Of a stretch of 64,000 bases of DNA, positions 10,676 to 23,872 are shown piece after piece. The position numbers and the translations under genes are program-made. This DNA comes from Panicum virgatum. Lineage: Eukaryota > Streptophyta > Magnoliopsida > Poales > Poaceae. The notes below the pieces were generated by a model. That model did no database searches. It was not told the DNA's origin and saw only the letters and a list, made by a program, of their open reading frames with translations. Where the stretch lies: assembly GCF_016808335.1 (NCBI RefSeq), contig NC_053138.1:56016951-56080950 (forward strand), in the 5' to 3' direction. Within the stretch, counting starts at the first letter, position 1, and the number at the start of each line of letters is the position of its first letter.

Positions 10676-13600
10676 TCACACAGCCGGTTCTGCTCCCAGC
10701 TCCACCGCGTCATGGCAACCGGGCTCTTTGAAGCTGCCATGCCTTGAGTACATAGGATAGTCTGCCAGAGCTCTGACGGCGCAAAGAGAGGCGGCAAACT
10801 GAGCTCCCTCTGCAGGTTGCTGCTCTTCACACAGCTGAGTGACTGCAGCATCTGCAAAAGCATATCGGATCAGTGAGTCCTGAAACTTGCAGTTTCCAGT
10901 GCATAGAAATGAAATTGTGATTACCATTCTCTATCAGAGGTATGTTGTAAACCTCATCATCCACTGTAAGGGATGCCTGTGTCAAAACCACAGATCCTGT
11001 AGCTTCATTTGCCTCGGCAGCTGGGCAACGAAGCGTGACTAGACCTGTGATGTCATTTGCAGATGTGGTTGCACAATGTTCAGAGATAGAGTCCATGTAG
11101 ACACTGATGTCAAATGATTCATCCTGTGAGAGTACGATTCAGTTAATGATCTGCTTTGCACAGTACTGTTCACAGAAGAAAAGAACAGGGGAAATGCGTT
11201 TATGTTATCTTAAAAAGAGAGAACTGCAGTCATTTTAAGGATCCTGGAATCAGTGCGCAGCTGCTTAGACATTAATCACGGCAACTGCTTTAGGATCTGA
11301 TACTATGTGCAGCTCTCTCTTTTTTTCTTGTGTGTGAAAGTATTAAAAAACATTTCCTGAGAAGAACATTTCATCTGTGCTTGGGATAATAGAATAAATC
11401 AATGCCAAATGAGTTTAAGAAACTTCTATTGTCTAGGAAATAGTAACAATATGGAGAAATTGTGCTGAACCATTACACATATTTTCTGGTCTTTTATTAA
11501 TATCGTGAAACCGATCAAATTTGCTCTAAAGGATAAGAAAGGTAGCTGCATTTTTTTTCTTTTTTTGAAGCAATTTTTTTCTTTTTTATGAGCTAAACAT
11601 GCATTACTTACTTCATCATTTTGCGTAAGTCGAATGGACCCCAGTCTTTTAAACGTGCACTGCTTGGAATGACTACAGGAAGTCCCTTGCTGATTATCAG
11701 CTTCACAAACATTTCTGTCTGTAAAAAATAAAATTTATTGTCAGGCAACCATTTATTACAAAAATAAATAAACCATTGTCGAAAAGATTATTCAATATGC
11801 AGGGCAATACTATCTTCGCCAATGTCACCTTGCATACAGTCAGTAAATTTATGCTCCAGCATACTCATTCCCTCGTTGATTGGTCTTGGTTTGCCATCAT
11901 CATCCAGTTCATAATCTGGTTCCTTGTAGGGTATATTTTCGTATGCAACTTTGCTCCATTGTATGACCAGTTCCTGAGAAATTTCGACCAGATAAGAAAT
12001 TAAAAATACTTTGTTTGGTCTTGGACATGAATTTTTATCCTTTGCAATTCAGAATTCCACCAACTCTAAGACCGGAATGTGACTTGCCCCTAATATATAT
12101 GAGCATACTGTGCAATACATTGAGATAAATGAGTTATGTCTTGGATTCCCAACACCTAATCTGTATGTTATTTGATTTATTGTCGAGATATAGGACTTTA
12201 AGATAATTTGTGCTTTCTTGTTAAGAAGAACAAATATACACCAGTGTCCAAACTGAACCTTATTTCTCCTGAAGTCTGATGTATATATCTGTCATATGCA
12301 ATGCACTGTTGTGCCAAAAAGGATTGAGAATGCACGGCCTACACTTGAGAAACTTGAAGTAAAGTCTCACTATTAGTATCAGAGTTATACCTTTGCAGCC
12401 TTTTCAAGATCATTGAAGGGCAAGTAGTTGTCACCAAATTTCGCTCCAACAATCTGATAGGCAGAGTTGAAGAAAAGCAGAACGCTATTGCCTTCGACAA
12501 GAAAAGAATATAGCTCCCGTCCAGGATCACATTTCTTAGCATGCTCGACAATAGTCGTCCAAGCTAATTCGGTGGCCTTGATGAGAATCTAAATATAACA
12601 GAAGCCAGTTATATTAAGCAATATGAAGTTCTAATGAGAAGGTACACAAAAGAATTCTTGTCTTACATTGCGCAGAGCTTGCTCATCCTTATAATACAAC
12701 CTCAAGAAGTCCTTGACAAATAAAATTCCAGAACCTCTCAACGCATCATAGAAAGCACCATCCTTTGAGATCTTCTTCAGGCGCCACACATCATCACTCA
12801 ACGATGGTATATCATGCTTTCTGTATCCTATAAACATATGAGACTGGATCGACTAAATTTTCAATTCTGAAGGTAACATAAGTTCAACATTATTCAGATT
12901 CAGGATTACCTTCACCACGCCGTTCCTTGACAGTGAAAGGTTCAGTGACGCCTTCTTGGACTCGTTCACCGAGATTGTCAATAACCATAACCCCAAGCCT
13001 GAACTTGCCACTCCTCACAAACTTGGAATTATCAATAAAAGTTGCGCTGTTGAGATAAGCCTCACCATTTGTCAGACTCAGCTCAAGATCTCCTGTCAAG
13101 ACTGCCCCAACCTTGTCTCGTGGGCGTACTGTGGAGTTGTTGAACTCCTCCCAAGTCCAGCATTCCTGATTGTGCCTATTAAAGTCGCCATCAAGAACAA
13201 CGACTCTGATTTTAGCAGAAAGAACACGAGGGTCGGTTTCATCCTGGCCATTCGCTGTTACACATATCTTGAGGGGCTCCCCATTTGTGTCACAGATGAC
13301 CTTCTTTGTGAAAACTTCACTGCCCAAGCCATTGGTGAAGGTGAGCTTGTATCTTGGAGGCTGATTGTGATCAACCAGTGTTCTGCACAAACTGTGGAAG
13401 AAAAGCCGTGGTAAGGTGAAGTGGCGAATGCAACCACAGCTCACACCATATATATATACAGGAATATTTGCAGCTTGAGAAGTGAAGATGTATAAAAAGA
13501 TATCTGAAAAGTAATACTGGTGGTGATGTGAAGTGCAAATGCTACCTAGGAGCACGGTTTAAGAAGCTTGTAAATGCTTTGGCAACTTCCTCTGGTATCT

Positions 13601-14790
13601 GTCAAAAATAAAAGTGTAACTTTACTAAATGCCGAAAAAACAAAAAAAAAATGCTCAACAGAAACTGCAAGAACTTATTTATGGTCATTAGTCATTATAT
13701 ACAAGTGTATGACACATGGGCTTGACTGTACTGATGACATGTGGGCCCAGTGGCATACAAAGGGACAAGAATTTTTTTATTGACATATTGGGAACTGTTC
13801 CTAAAAGTACAAGTCATCGGACTATCAGATCAAGTCCGAAGATGCGAACAGCCGTTGATTATTGCAATGCTTTGGTCAAGCTAGGCTACGAAAGTGAAAG
13901 CTAACATGATAACATGCAACCCTACCAAATAAAGGTTTGACACTGTTGTGTAAAAGTGTGATTACTCTCTGTATTGATGAATAAGAATCTGATTTATCTA
14001 CAATGGAATCAGGCAGCTGCCCGATGTCTGCGAAAGGGCCAAAGGCCGAAAGGTGTCGGTTGACACCAAAAGGTGTCTATTCCCTATGCCTACATACAAC
14101 TGTCATTAGCAGTTACTAATGACGCAATTAATCCTAATTGATCACTAATAATTATTCCTAATTAATTCTAACAGCCACGTCAGACAAAGGTCGAGAGAGT
14201 AGCACGATAGGATTGTCACAAGATTCGATAGAGGCTCATATTCCTTTTGATTAGTCACTGGACTTCTTTTTTTTTTTTTTGAGGAAAAAAGGTCACTGGA
14301 CATGTCAAATCAAATGACCAAAAGGATCCCCAAATCAAGTGGAGAATCCTACTACCTGTATTCCAATAATTCTTGTCTGGGGGTTTCAGAGTAGTTCAAA
14401 TTAAATAAATCCCAATTAAGCTAAGCTGCATACTTCCAAGTGGTCCAGCAGGTAGTCTGTGTTTAATGGGGCGCGGTGGCTGTCACGTACGTACCCGGGC
14501 GACGGCGGCCTCAAGCGCGGCCTCGACGCTGAGCTTGACGGCGGCGGTGAGCTCCTGCAGGTGCCTGCAGCCCCTGATCTCCCTGCAGCAGGTTCCCAAT
14601 TCGATTTTTCAGGTCACTGAAGAATTGAAGATCGTGGGGGGACGAAAGGGCGGCGGAGCTAGCTAGCTAGCAAGCGAGACGCTCACAGGTCGAAGGACCG
14701 GCAGCGCTTCTTCAGCGCCGGCGCCTGCGACGACGGCGCGCCGCCGCTGGAGCCGCCCTCCTCCAGGTCCCGCTTCTTCGGCGGCGGCAT
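10676..14790 (-). CDS. CBP60: CBP60 calmodulin-binding protein, gene A, left copy (10 coding exons)
   Basis: Mirror image of the gene at 53,241-57,360, with all ten coding exons and their GT-AG borders retained. The start is the ATG at 14,788-14,790, opening MPPPKKRDLEEGG; the stop ends at 10,676. The predicted protein is 570 residues. It has the CBP60 N-terminal domain (containing IRVVVLDGDFN and SGKFRLGVMV), then the central domain (DVWRLKKISKDGAFYDAL) and the C-terminal domain (TIVEHAKKC). CBP60 proteins are nuclear and bind calmodulin; characterised relatives bind DNA and regulate defence genes, but which member this is cannot be told here. Differences from the right copy: Arg64 instead of Gly, His90 instead of Gln, one Asp codon fewer in a short Asp run in exon 7, and Ile510 instead of Val. 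There is no frameshift or stop, so both copies could be functional. Confidence 0.9.
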
Positions 14791-14946
14791 GGCCTGGCGA
14801 TCTCAAGCTGCAGGTCGCGTCGATCTCGATCGACACCAGCTAGCTAGGCAGCCCACTGGCGGTCGGCTCTGGACGCTTGGTCGTCGTTGCCCGCGATTAC
14901 TGACCGACGGGGGCGGTTGAGTAGGTCGAGAGAGCACGAGGCCGGC

Positions 14947-14956
14947 GTATTTAAAT
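14947..14956 (-). promoter_or_regulatory. TATA-like element of gene A, left copy
   Basis: On the minus strand ATTTAAATAC lies about 157 bp before the ATG. It is flanked by two copies of AACCGCCCCCGTCG, a direct repeat conserved in both arms. This is the best TATA candidate. The leader between it and the ATG contains no obvious intron. Confidence 0.5.
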
Positions 14957-15154
14957 CGATCGACGGGGGCGGTTGGAAAAGTCACGCACTCTTCCACACC
15001 TCGCCGGCCCCGCTCCAGTAGGCCGGCGGAGACACTGGAGGGATCGGAGTGGCCGGAGGTTTCCGAGAAAAACATGACGCGAACGCGGGAGCGCCGCGTT
15101 GTTGGATGCTCTTCGATCTGCTTCCTTCTTTCTTGTCACCTAGATCTCAAGATT

Positions 15155-15500
15155 GCGTTTGGTTCGAGCGGGGATAAACTTCAGCCATGTTACATCGAAT
15201 TTTGGGTACTATAGTTATAGTTATTAGAAGTATTAAACGTAGATTAGTAATAAAATTAATTTTATAACACCTAGGCTAATTCGCGAGATGAATATATTAA
15301 ACCTAGTCTATAATTTGATAATGTGGTGCTACAGTAAAAATATGCTAATAATGGATTAAGTAGATTGAATAGATTCGTCTCACGAATCAGCCCTAGCCTC
15401 ATGCAATAAGTTTTATAATTAGCTCATATTTAATCCTCCTAATTAACATCCGAACATGGGATGTGACAGGGCTAAACTTAGACCTTAGATCCAAACACCT
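15155..15500. mobile_element. MITE in the gene A upstream region (left copy)
   Basis: About 346 bp with inverted ends (GCGTTTGGTTCGAGC against AGGTGTTTGGATC) and an internal GTGCTACAGTA, TTCATCTCGCGAATTAG-type body common in grass MITEs. It sits about 370 bp upstream of the gene A start in both arms (52,531-52,876 on the right), so it predates the duplication. A clear target duplication was not found. Confidence 0.55.
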
Positions 15501-18500
15501 CATAGCGTAAACGATCGTCGTATTGAATACGTGCCACTCCGTTTGATAAGCTAAAGTTAGTTGAATGCCAAATCTAATATCTATTAGCACTTATATTTTA
15601 TTAAAACTTTTAAATTTTAATTAAAATTTAGCTCATTTATTAGCATTTGTGTTTGAGTAAGTTTATATTAAAATTTAGCACTTTTGGATACTAACCTTAG
15701 AATCCAAACATTCCCTAACACCATTCGATCTAGTACAACGCACGCAGAGCGCGTCCTTTGTTTCGTATACACACGTGACGTGCTGTGCCAGACGCTGAAG
15801 ATACAAAACTACTCCCGCGTCGCTACTTCGTTCGATGCCTAGGGAGTAGGGACACCGTCGGAATTGTGTTCGTCGTGGTTATCGATGAGCACCAAACACC
15901 AATGACATAGGAGTACTTTTTTACCACGAATTGTTACCGTATATTAAAACTATTGATCAACTTTACTTTTTTCTAAAAAGAAAATTCTAGCTCATCGGAA
16001 CCTGGTCTCTACGATCCATCCAAATGTTCTTCCCCCATTTTTTTTCACAGCCGAAATATCTCCTTTCCAATCCACGTGACCAAATGGTACCGATATATCT
16101 GACACCATATCTGAATCCGAATATTTAACTCAATTTTTATGATGTCGATATCTATTTATATCTTATCCGACAAATTTGATATTATACATACCCGATCCGA
16201 ATCCGAGAAGAAAAATAACAATATGTATTTGTATTCGCAGCTATCGGACCGTATTCGATGCGTTTACCCTATACGTGATTCCACATCATTTCCATCCAAT
16301 GCCACATAGGCTTATCGGCGCAGCCGAAAGGCTTCTAAATTTGCAATTTTCTAATTTTCATATTTATTTTCACAATTTTCTATTTAAGAAATATTATTTT
16401 AAAAAAAATATTCCTCTTCTTTTCACATAGAACAGAGAGCTGCATGTGTTTCTATCCCCCGTGTCTTTTAGTGAAAGTATATGTCTTTTAGCCTGCCACG
16501 CTGTGTAAGTGGTGGCGACGGAGATCTACGCAAAAAATGGCTGGCAATTTCTCTTTAGATTACGTGAATAATATGAGTTGTCATATAATCTAGAGAAATT
16601 TACTATTATAATTTTCCAAATATATCATTGGTATGATGATACAAGAATCGACAATAGGCGTATGCATTGGATGATGCAAAAGGTCAGATTTTTATCCATT
16701 TTCTAAAAATATGTGTATCTCTGAGAGAATTGTCAGTAGATATCTATGTAAGAGCTATATGAGATAGATAGATGTCATCCCTTATTTATCTATATTGATA
16801 TATCAGGGCTCAATGTTTGATATCTTCCAATAAAATGTTCGAGTATTTATGAAACATGAGTATCCAAACCAAAATCTGTGCCCTCTCCTGTCTCTATGCT
16901 AGTGTTTTGAGTTTTAAAGGGTTTGTTTGTCTCCTGGAATAAATATGTTAGTATGTGAGTCATATTTCAATTTATTTTCTTGAATGCAGTATCCGAGGTG
17001 CGTACATCTGTTGCAGTGTTGGTGCGTGTGTTTACAATGCGTGCACACGTGTGATGACTAATCAGAATCTAGCCCCCTGCCCCTACGTTGGATCCGCCCG
17101 TGCCGAAATAAATCGGAATAAGGCAAGAGCAGACAAGCAGGATAGAGAAAATTACAGATGAGACAGTATTATAGAGAAAAACCGACCCTAAGATACAAAT
17201 CATACAATAATGATAAATGAACTTATTTTATTTTATATACAAACATTGATTGCTAAATATTTGTCATTTGTAATGAAATGAAGGTGGAAGCAGCTATGGG
17301 GCCCTACTTGAGGTAGTGCTATCATGCCACCGTGTCTCTCTCAAAAAAAAAACAGAATACTCTGCTTCTCTATCCTTGCAGTAAATGTTCAGATTTTTAG
17401 CACGAACCCGAAGTTATGGTCCATCTGAAAAGAACAGTATGATAATTGGCCATCACTACCAGTTCATTGGATGAACAAACATGATCATACCACTGTCACC
17501 GTAAGTTTGAACTAAAACTGGCAGTATTACTGCACGTTCGTATTAGAAACAATATGAAAATGTGTATGCAGCGCATCTTAAAAAAAATCAGTAACTTTTC
17601 ATACTGACTGAAATGGAGGCAAACTTTATATGAAACATTTTTTTCCACACCGGATCAGATAAAGGAAGACTTTATATAAAAACTTTTAGTCCACCATGAT
17701 ATCTAAAATTTGATGGTTGACAACCTTACTTGTCATTTGAAATTACATAAATGTGTAAATAATAATTGATTTTTTTGTGGTGGTGGTGGGGAGCTAGGAC
17801 CAAAAGAGAAATAAATAGTTTGCAAGCACAATTAGTGATACGTGAGATGGTGGCCAAGCGTCACAATGACTCCCACAAACTTTGGTGTGTTCAGTATACT
17901 TCATACTGTATACTGTATTCCTTTTCTCCTTCTCTTTTGCTGTTAAACTGTTTTTACAAAAGCAAAAAGGAACACTGAGAGACAATAACAAAAAAAATCA
18001 ATCAACACAAAAACAGGAAGAGGAAGAACACAAGGAACGAGCCAGCTTACTACAGGCTACAGCTCCGATATTAGAAACCCCACTGCCTTGGCACAGAGAG
18101 CGAGAGAGGATCCACGGTGTATATATACGCGCAACGCATTGGAACTTGGCGACCCTTTTTTTGAACGAATTGCATTTGAACTGCCAGTGGCAGAATATTT
18201 AAAAGAAGATAGCTGCTTGCCATTTGCTCTCGGCTGTACCGAAAGGAGCCGACGACCGAGGGCGACGACTCTCCAAGTATCAACGGCAGCGACTCACGGA
18301 CGCGTAGAGATTTATCTTATCCTGCCTGGTGATGTCCTACAACGCGTTGATCTCCTACTTGTTGATGAACCATCGTACACGCAAATGACATGAAACTAGT
18401 TTAGTCCCTAGTCAAAGGAGGGAAAAATCTAAGAAGATGAAGGGACGGTGCACGGAAAAATCAGGAGCTTTTCACTGTATTTTCAGGCTGTTATCCTTGC

Positions 18501-18533
18501 AGCTTCTATGAAGAACAGAGGAGGACTATGGTG
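15501..18533. other. Intergenic DNA between gene A and gene B (left arm)
   Basis: No gene is supported. The unoccupied CACTA target is at 15,715-15,717 (CTA on this strand). A short MITE-like stretch (about 15,545-15,720) abuts it. 16,080-16,330 is rich in ATCCGA/TATCCG words like those at 27.2-28.1 kb. The junction where the right arm has an extra 396 bp lies near 17,070-17,080. A GTATATATAC TATA-like palindrome lies near 18,120. Confidence 0.5.
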
Positions 18534-18833
18534 GCGTTGTTTAGATCAAAAAAAAATTTGGTCAAAAACATCATATCGAATGTTTGGACACATGTATGGA
18601 GTATTAAATATGGACAAAATAAAAAACTAATTGCACAGTTCGCGTGTAAATTGCGAGATGAATCTTTTGAGCCTAATTGCGCCATAATTTGACAATGTGA
18701 TGCTACAGTAAACATTTACTAATGACAGATTAATTAGGTTTAATAAATTTGTTGTATTATTAGTTTATATTTAATACTTTAAATGTGTGTCCGTATGCTT
18801 CAAAAATTTTACACCTAAAGAACTAAACAAGGC
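18534..18833. mobile_element. MITE (left copy)
   Basis: A 300-bp element with inverted ends GCGTTGTTTAGATC and GCCTTGTTTAGTTC. Its body contains AATTGCACAGTT, GATGAATCTTTTGAGCC and GATGCTACAGTAA, recurrent in grass genomes. It is present at the mirrored place in the right arm (38,129-38,428). The remaining DNA between 18,834 and 20,063 shows no gene beyond the 3' flank of gene B. Confidence 0.6.
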
Positions 18834-20063
18834 AGGCTCCTTTCTTTGACCTTTTCTGTATGTCTTCAGACGCTGTCGGCATGATTGTATTCCTTTCCCT
18901 TTTTTCCCAAAAAAGAGAAGTTCATGTTGCATTTCCTACCACACTGCGTGCGATTACTCAGGCATCTTCTTGCGTTGACTGCCCATTTCTGGCTGGCCTG
19001 TCTGAGAAGTGTGTCTCTGGATTATGTATATATATATGCATATGCATGGTGACTCATGTTCCTTGGAGGATCATCTTTTCCTCCTTTCTCTCCACACCCA
19101 TGGCTGTCTTTGCTGGGTATGTTTCGTTGTTTTGGATAGATACTGGAGTTTGAAACCCTACCAATTTTTTGTCACAACAAAAATGCTAGACTCTACCAAG
19201 GTCCAAAATCCCTACAGTTTGCTTATGGTCATGTCGTTTACCGGTCTTTCTTCGATAATTTAATTTGATACTTACTGCTGAGACACCAATACAATACTTC
19301 TCGTACGCTACATGCTTATATGTACTTTAAATTGAAGAGTTTCGAGGCTGATCAAAGAATGATGAGAGATGCGTTGGTGATACTGATGAGGAAAGACCAA
19401 AGAGGAATACGCCAAATGGGCATCATCAACAATGCATCATTAGCCACTTGTCTAGCTAATTGGCCAGTGCTTCCTATGATTTCTGAACAAGCACTGACAT
19501 GTGTGGCACACGTTTGCGTAATGTGGAATGTTGTTGAGTTCAGTGTCTTAGTTGGTATATATATATGATTCAGATTTGTCTGCAATCACAATCTCTGTTG
19601 AATTGTGCCGCGGAAGTGCCCTGTCGGAGACCAAGCAGGCTCCATCCCTACAGCGACCAAGCAGGTTTTCGTAAACAACGACGTGTTTGGGAAACCGCGA
19701 GGTTTTCGTCAAATCTTTAGCTTTTTCATCCGAAGCGCAAGCGAACCTCTAAATTCAGAAGGCTTGGCAAATGGACATTCGTTTCAAGGGAAATGAGAAT
19801 CATTACGACACAAAGAATCTTTTTCCAACTATCAAAACCATCACCTGTACATTTGCAAACATACAAAAAATTAACAATACAACAGCAACATCTGTACATC
19901 ATGCTAGTACAAGAAATGTCTATGCACATGGTACACAAACAGACTGGTACAACATCACACGATTCACACCCTACAGTTACCAACTAGAGGACATATAAGC
20001 TATGTAGTATGTACAACCAGGAAGGCAGGAACTGGATTCTCCAGCATCCAGGGCTTGTGTGCT

Positions 20064-22957
20064 TCACTGGAAGTTGTTAGCATGACCTGATCCTGGTAAC
20101 TCAGGGCAGCCAGGTCCCTCATCTTGCTCAGTAACCGACACCGTTTGATGGGATTGAGAATGATGATGTGGTCCAAAGTTGGGTTGAGCAGAGGTTGATG
20201 CACCTGAGGAGTCCTGATGCAGGTTGAAGTTCATGCTCGTCAACTGCAAAAATGAATGCTCGGCTGTGAGCTGTGTAATACATGAAGGTACTGAATGTGA
20301 ACAAAGCATCCTAGAAGAAATGGACATACAAAAAACCAGGGTGAGTTTTTGCTATTTGCATCACCTCTGTTGGGTAAGAAAAGTCCATCAGGCCTTGGGG
20401 ATTTTGTGGCCAAAGCGAAAATGTCTGCTGCTGGCCATGCAGATCTGTAAAGTTTCAAAAGAATTGCATCAGAATTACTAAGTAAAGTCTAAAAATCATT
20501 GTGTCAGAATAACTCACACATAAAGCATATGGAAAGGGAGATGTTTCTAGAAAGAGTAAGAGGATTCCTCAGGGACACCACCAAGTACCCTGGTAATATT
20601 TTTTAAGAGGGGATACTCATTTCTGAAAGTAAAGTACCTTGGCAATAATGTGTGTTCAGATCATCACGATCAGTGACAATGGGACCACAGTTTGTAATTG
20701 GATAAATTGACCCCCTTAGATGCTCTTCCTGGGGCAAATTTTCAGCTGCTCCACTTCCTGGTAAGTTTTAAAATCACTATATCAGAATAACTTATGCAAA
20801 AAACACATGGAAAGGAGAAATATAAGAGGTAAATGTTTCTGAAAAGAATAAGAGGGAACAAATGTCAACAAATAGAAGTAATAGTTTTGACTTTTGAAGA
20901 GGGAACAGTATTTTTTAACATAAAAAATAACTTTCTAATATTTTGAAGAGGGGACAATCATTTGTCACAGTACCTTGGTATAAGTGTGTGTTTAGATCCT
21001 CAGGAATGGTGGGATTACAGTTTGTAGTTGGGTAAATTGGTCCCATTACATGCTTGCCGTAAGGTAAATTTTGGGCTGCTCCAGTTCCTTGGATATATAA
21101 ATAGAAATTCCATCATCAGACAATTGTAGTGACGAATGTAAGAGCAGTCAAAATTCAGAAAATGTTATCCTAGTCACCTTGATATGAAGAAAACTGGTTA
21201 GCAGAAAATATTGGTGGTGATGCACCCGCCAATAGAATAGAAGGGGCAGCAGCAACATCCGTGCTTGATGAAATTGGCTCAGGAATATTGCCTTTCAATA
21301 TAAAATCAGGAGAGATGCCCTCCAGTTTGTCATATGCGTGTTGTTTCCACTTGTTTGCTAAAGCCTGCGATGAGAACACTGCATCTATTATTATCAAAAG
21401 TTCAAGCCATTGTTGAACATTGTCACCATAGTGACATTGGTGTATGACGAATAAAGCATGTACCTTCTGAGCTGTGTCAAATCTTTGGCATGCAATGTAC
21501 TCATGCGAGAATGCTGCTCCAATAAGATTGTGCACACAATTAAAAAAGAGCACCACATTCCCCTCTTCACTCTGATACCGTTTCAGCTCCTGCCTATCTT
21601 CAAGAACACACTCCCTAGCATGTTTAGTCAGTCTTGACCATGAAATTTGTTGCTTTTCCATCTTGAGGATCTGCATTCCAGGAAATTAAAACAACATCAC
21701 ACGAATGAAACAGATAGCTGGAAAACAGGGGCATACAGGATATTCAATAAAGAATCCCTTACTCTACGAAGCTTGTTAGAATCCTCATTCAAAGCTTTCA
21801 AAAAGCCCTCCACTTTGTAGATTTTCGCATCGTGAAGCCTCCTGTGGTAAACTCCATCCCTGGAAATCTCTTCTAAGCGATATAATTCATCATCTAACCT
21901 TGGAGGATGCCTCTTCTCATTTGCTGCAAGAAACAACTTTCAATGATCAACTATACCACATATAAATACAGAAACTGCAAAAAAACTGACAATAAGCGAA
22001 GCCAGAATTGTACGTTTGTTTCTACGGTCCAGGACTAGCACAGGCTTCATGATGGCTTCCTGAACCCGATCAGAAGTCTTTTCACTCTTGCAAACTCTTG
22101 CTGCTATGATGACCTTTTTCCTGCATGACCCTTCCTTGAAACGGATCTGGCTAAGTTCTACCTCTCCATTGGTTAACCATTCAGACCCCAGCACAAGATC
22201 CTGCCCGTCCCGACCTTGCATTATGTGCTTGTCAAAATCATCTTCAGTCCAGTTACCCCGGCATTTGTTGGAGAACTCGCAACGGAGAACCAAGATCTCA
22301 ACTTTCGCTCCCGAAAGTGCACCAGATGTTACTACATTGTCACCTTGAAACATGGCAAGTTTGATAGCTGCATTATTCTCAGATGTTACGTCCTCACCAG
22401 TGTAAATGGGTTGCTTCAAACCATTCTGAAAAAGCAATCGAATGTTTGTATTTGATCCATCGGTAGTGGCTTGCTCCTGGTTTAGCTCCAGTCTGAAAAC
22501 ACAAGCATGATTCACATTGAGGCAAAGACCATACTTCTTCATTTCATCTCAGAGCAACATTAAAAGGATGTTGTGATTCTTTTTTCTTTTGTTAAGCTAA
22601 ATGTACAAGTAGATACATAGGAACTTGACAAGAAAAGAAATGATGCATGCATACAATATTTCAGGTTGAGATAAGTAGTTGATTTTGTACCTGGCGTGTT
22701 GATCAGCATGGCAATTAGAACATGGATGCGTCAATCGTCCCTGCACGTTTTATACTAGAGTGTTATTCCATCTTCATAAGCACATCAACTGAGTTCCTCA
22801 AATAAACGAATAACATGTATGGTAGCTATTCTGGAGATGGTAATCTAACCACTTCATTTCGGAGAATCTCAATCTCCCTGTGACCTCTAACTACTTCATG
22901 GTAGAGACTCTCAATCTGCCTGTGACCTCTGGCTACTTCATGGCGAAGACCGTCAAT
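20064..22957 (-). pseudogene. CBP60: CBP60 gene B, 5'-truncated left copy (exons 5-14 only)
   Basis: This minus-strand copy contains the last ten of the fourteen coding exons of the intact gene at 32,359-36,898. Splice sites are conserved and the stop is at 20,064-20,066. The duplication ends at 23,061, inside intron 4, so the promoter and first four coding exons are missing and the DNA beyond is unrelated. The retained part encodes the three-unit coiled-coil exon, the whole CBP60 N-terminal, central and C-terminal domains, and the Gln/Pro-rich tail. It has no internal stop or frameshift. It differs from the intact copy by Gly for Asp166, Leu for Pro370 and Ser for Pro402 (numbering of the intact protein). 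An ATG at 23,041 opens through intron 4 sequence into exon 5, so a new 5' end cannot be excluded. I call it a truncated pseudogene, possibly transcribed. Confidence 0.8.
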
Positions 22958-23061
22958 CTGCCTGTACCCAAATGAAACAAAAAGGAGAACCCTGTTGAGT
23001 TTCAGGAATACCGCTGACGAATGTGCTCTGATATAAGACAAAAATCTATATTTAGAAACTA

Positions 23062-23872
23062 GGGTATTTTATATTCGTACCCCTAGTTTGGTCCCCCACC
23101 TCAGTTCTACCCCTAATATCTTTTCCACCTCAGTTTTATCCTCCCACGCGACACAGTTTCCTCAGCTCTATCCGCACAGACGGATTCCGTTTGACAAGTG
23201 GGCCCCATATTTTCACCCAATATTTTTACTGTGTGGTCTAACTGACCACGGGACCCACGATTCACTTTCACCACGGTCATTCCCGATCGGATTGGATCGA
23301 GCGAGGCCGGCGGCTAGGTTTCCAGGCCGCCGCCGCCGCATCCCTATCCCTTCCGGCGGCCGCCTTGCCGAGCCTCCCCACCGGACGCCGCTCCGCCGAG
23401 ACTCCCCACCGGCATCTGCCTTGCTGCCTGCGTTGCCGCTCCGCCCCGAGCGCCTCGCCATCGGCATCACTGCGCACGTCCCTGCAGCGCGCGGGTGTCG
23501 CGCACCCCGCCGCCGGCCTAGGCTACGTGGCTCCCCCGGCACGTCAGAATTCTCCCGCGACAGCCCTAAAAGAAAAAAGAAAAAGCTCCCGCGACAGCAC
23601 AGCGGCAACAGCCCACGCAATGTGTGGTGCACACAACCCGAGACAAGTGAGCTGCGGCGGAACCGCTTCTGCGACACGTCAGCGCCTACTCGCGCACGCG
23701 ATAAATAGAAATCCCCGATCTATCGGTGATCGTTCCTCGTTGACGTGCAATTCAGAAACAAGTACACTCTACCCTGTGCTGGGCTGCACACACAGTGACA
23801 AGTGTGCCATTTTTACTGGAACGACAGTGAGCTGCATGCAGTAAATGAAATTATAAAACCATAAATCCACGA
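23062..23872. other. GC-rich segment abutting the left breakpoint
   Basis: Immediately beyond the end of homology the sequence begins GGGTATTTTATATTCGTACC and turns into a GC-rich tract (about 23,280-23,700). Long open frames occur on both strands there, as expected from composition. No protein domain is recognisable. The GGG start and GC-rich interior would fit a Mutator-like or Pack-MULE end, but I did not find the matching other end. Confidence 0.35.

Larger units (their letters stand above)
8963..23061. repeat. Left arm of a 14.1-kb inverted duplication
   Basis: The whole 14,099-bp segment is present in reverse orientation in 33,901-60,529. In the inner part, paired positions add up to exactly 56,962 over more than 5 kb (for example 21,170-21,676 pairs with 35,286-35,792), so there are almost no indels. 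Further out the sum steps to about 57,377 (396-bp segment plus a 12-bp repeat), 68,026-68,040 (CACTA insertion) and 69,492 (solo LTR). Homology stops sharply at both ends. The arm contains gene A, the truncated gene B and several MITEs, but neither the CACTA nor the solo LTR; its sequence at 15,715-15,717 and 9,191-9,195 shows their unoccupied sites. Confidence 0.97.

Noticed and set aside
17766..19585. Many short open frames with identical partners at 37,377-39,196
   Set aside because: Their conservation merely reflects the recent duplication. They overlap MITEs, lack domains and occur on both strands.
23088..23844. 206- and 154-codon open frames in the GC-rich tract
   Set aside because: They lie on opposite strands over the same GC-rich DNA with low-complexity Arg/Pro/Ala content and no recognisable domain or splice structure.
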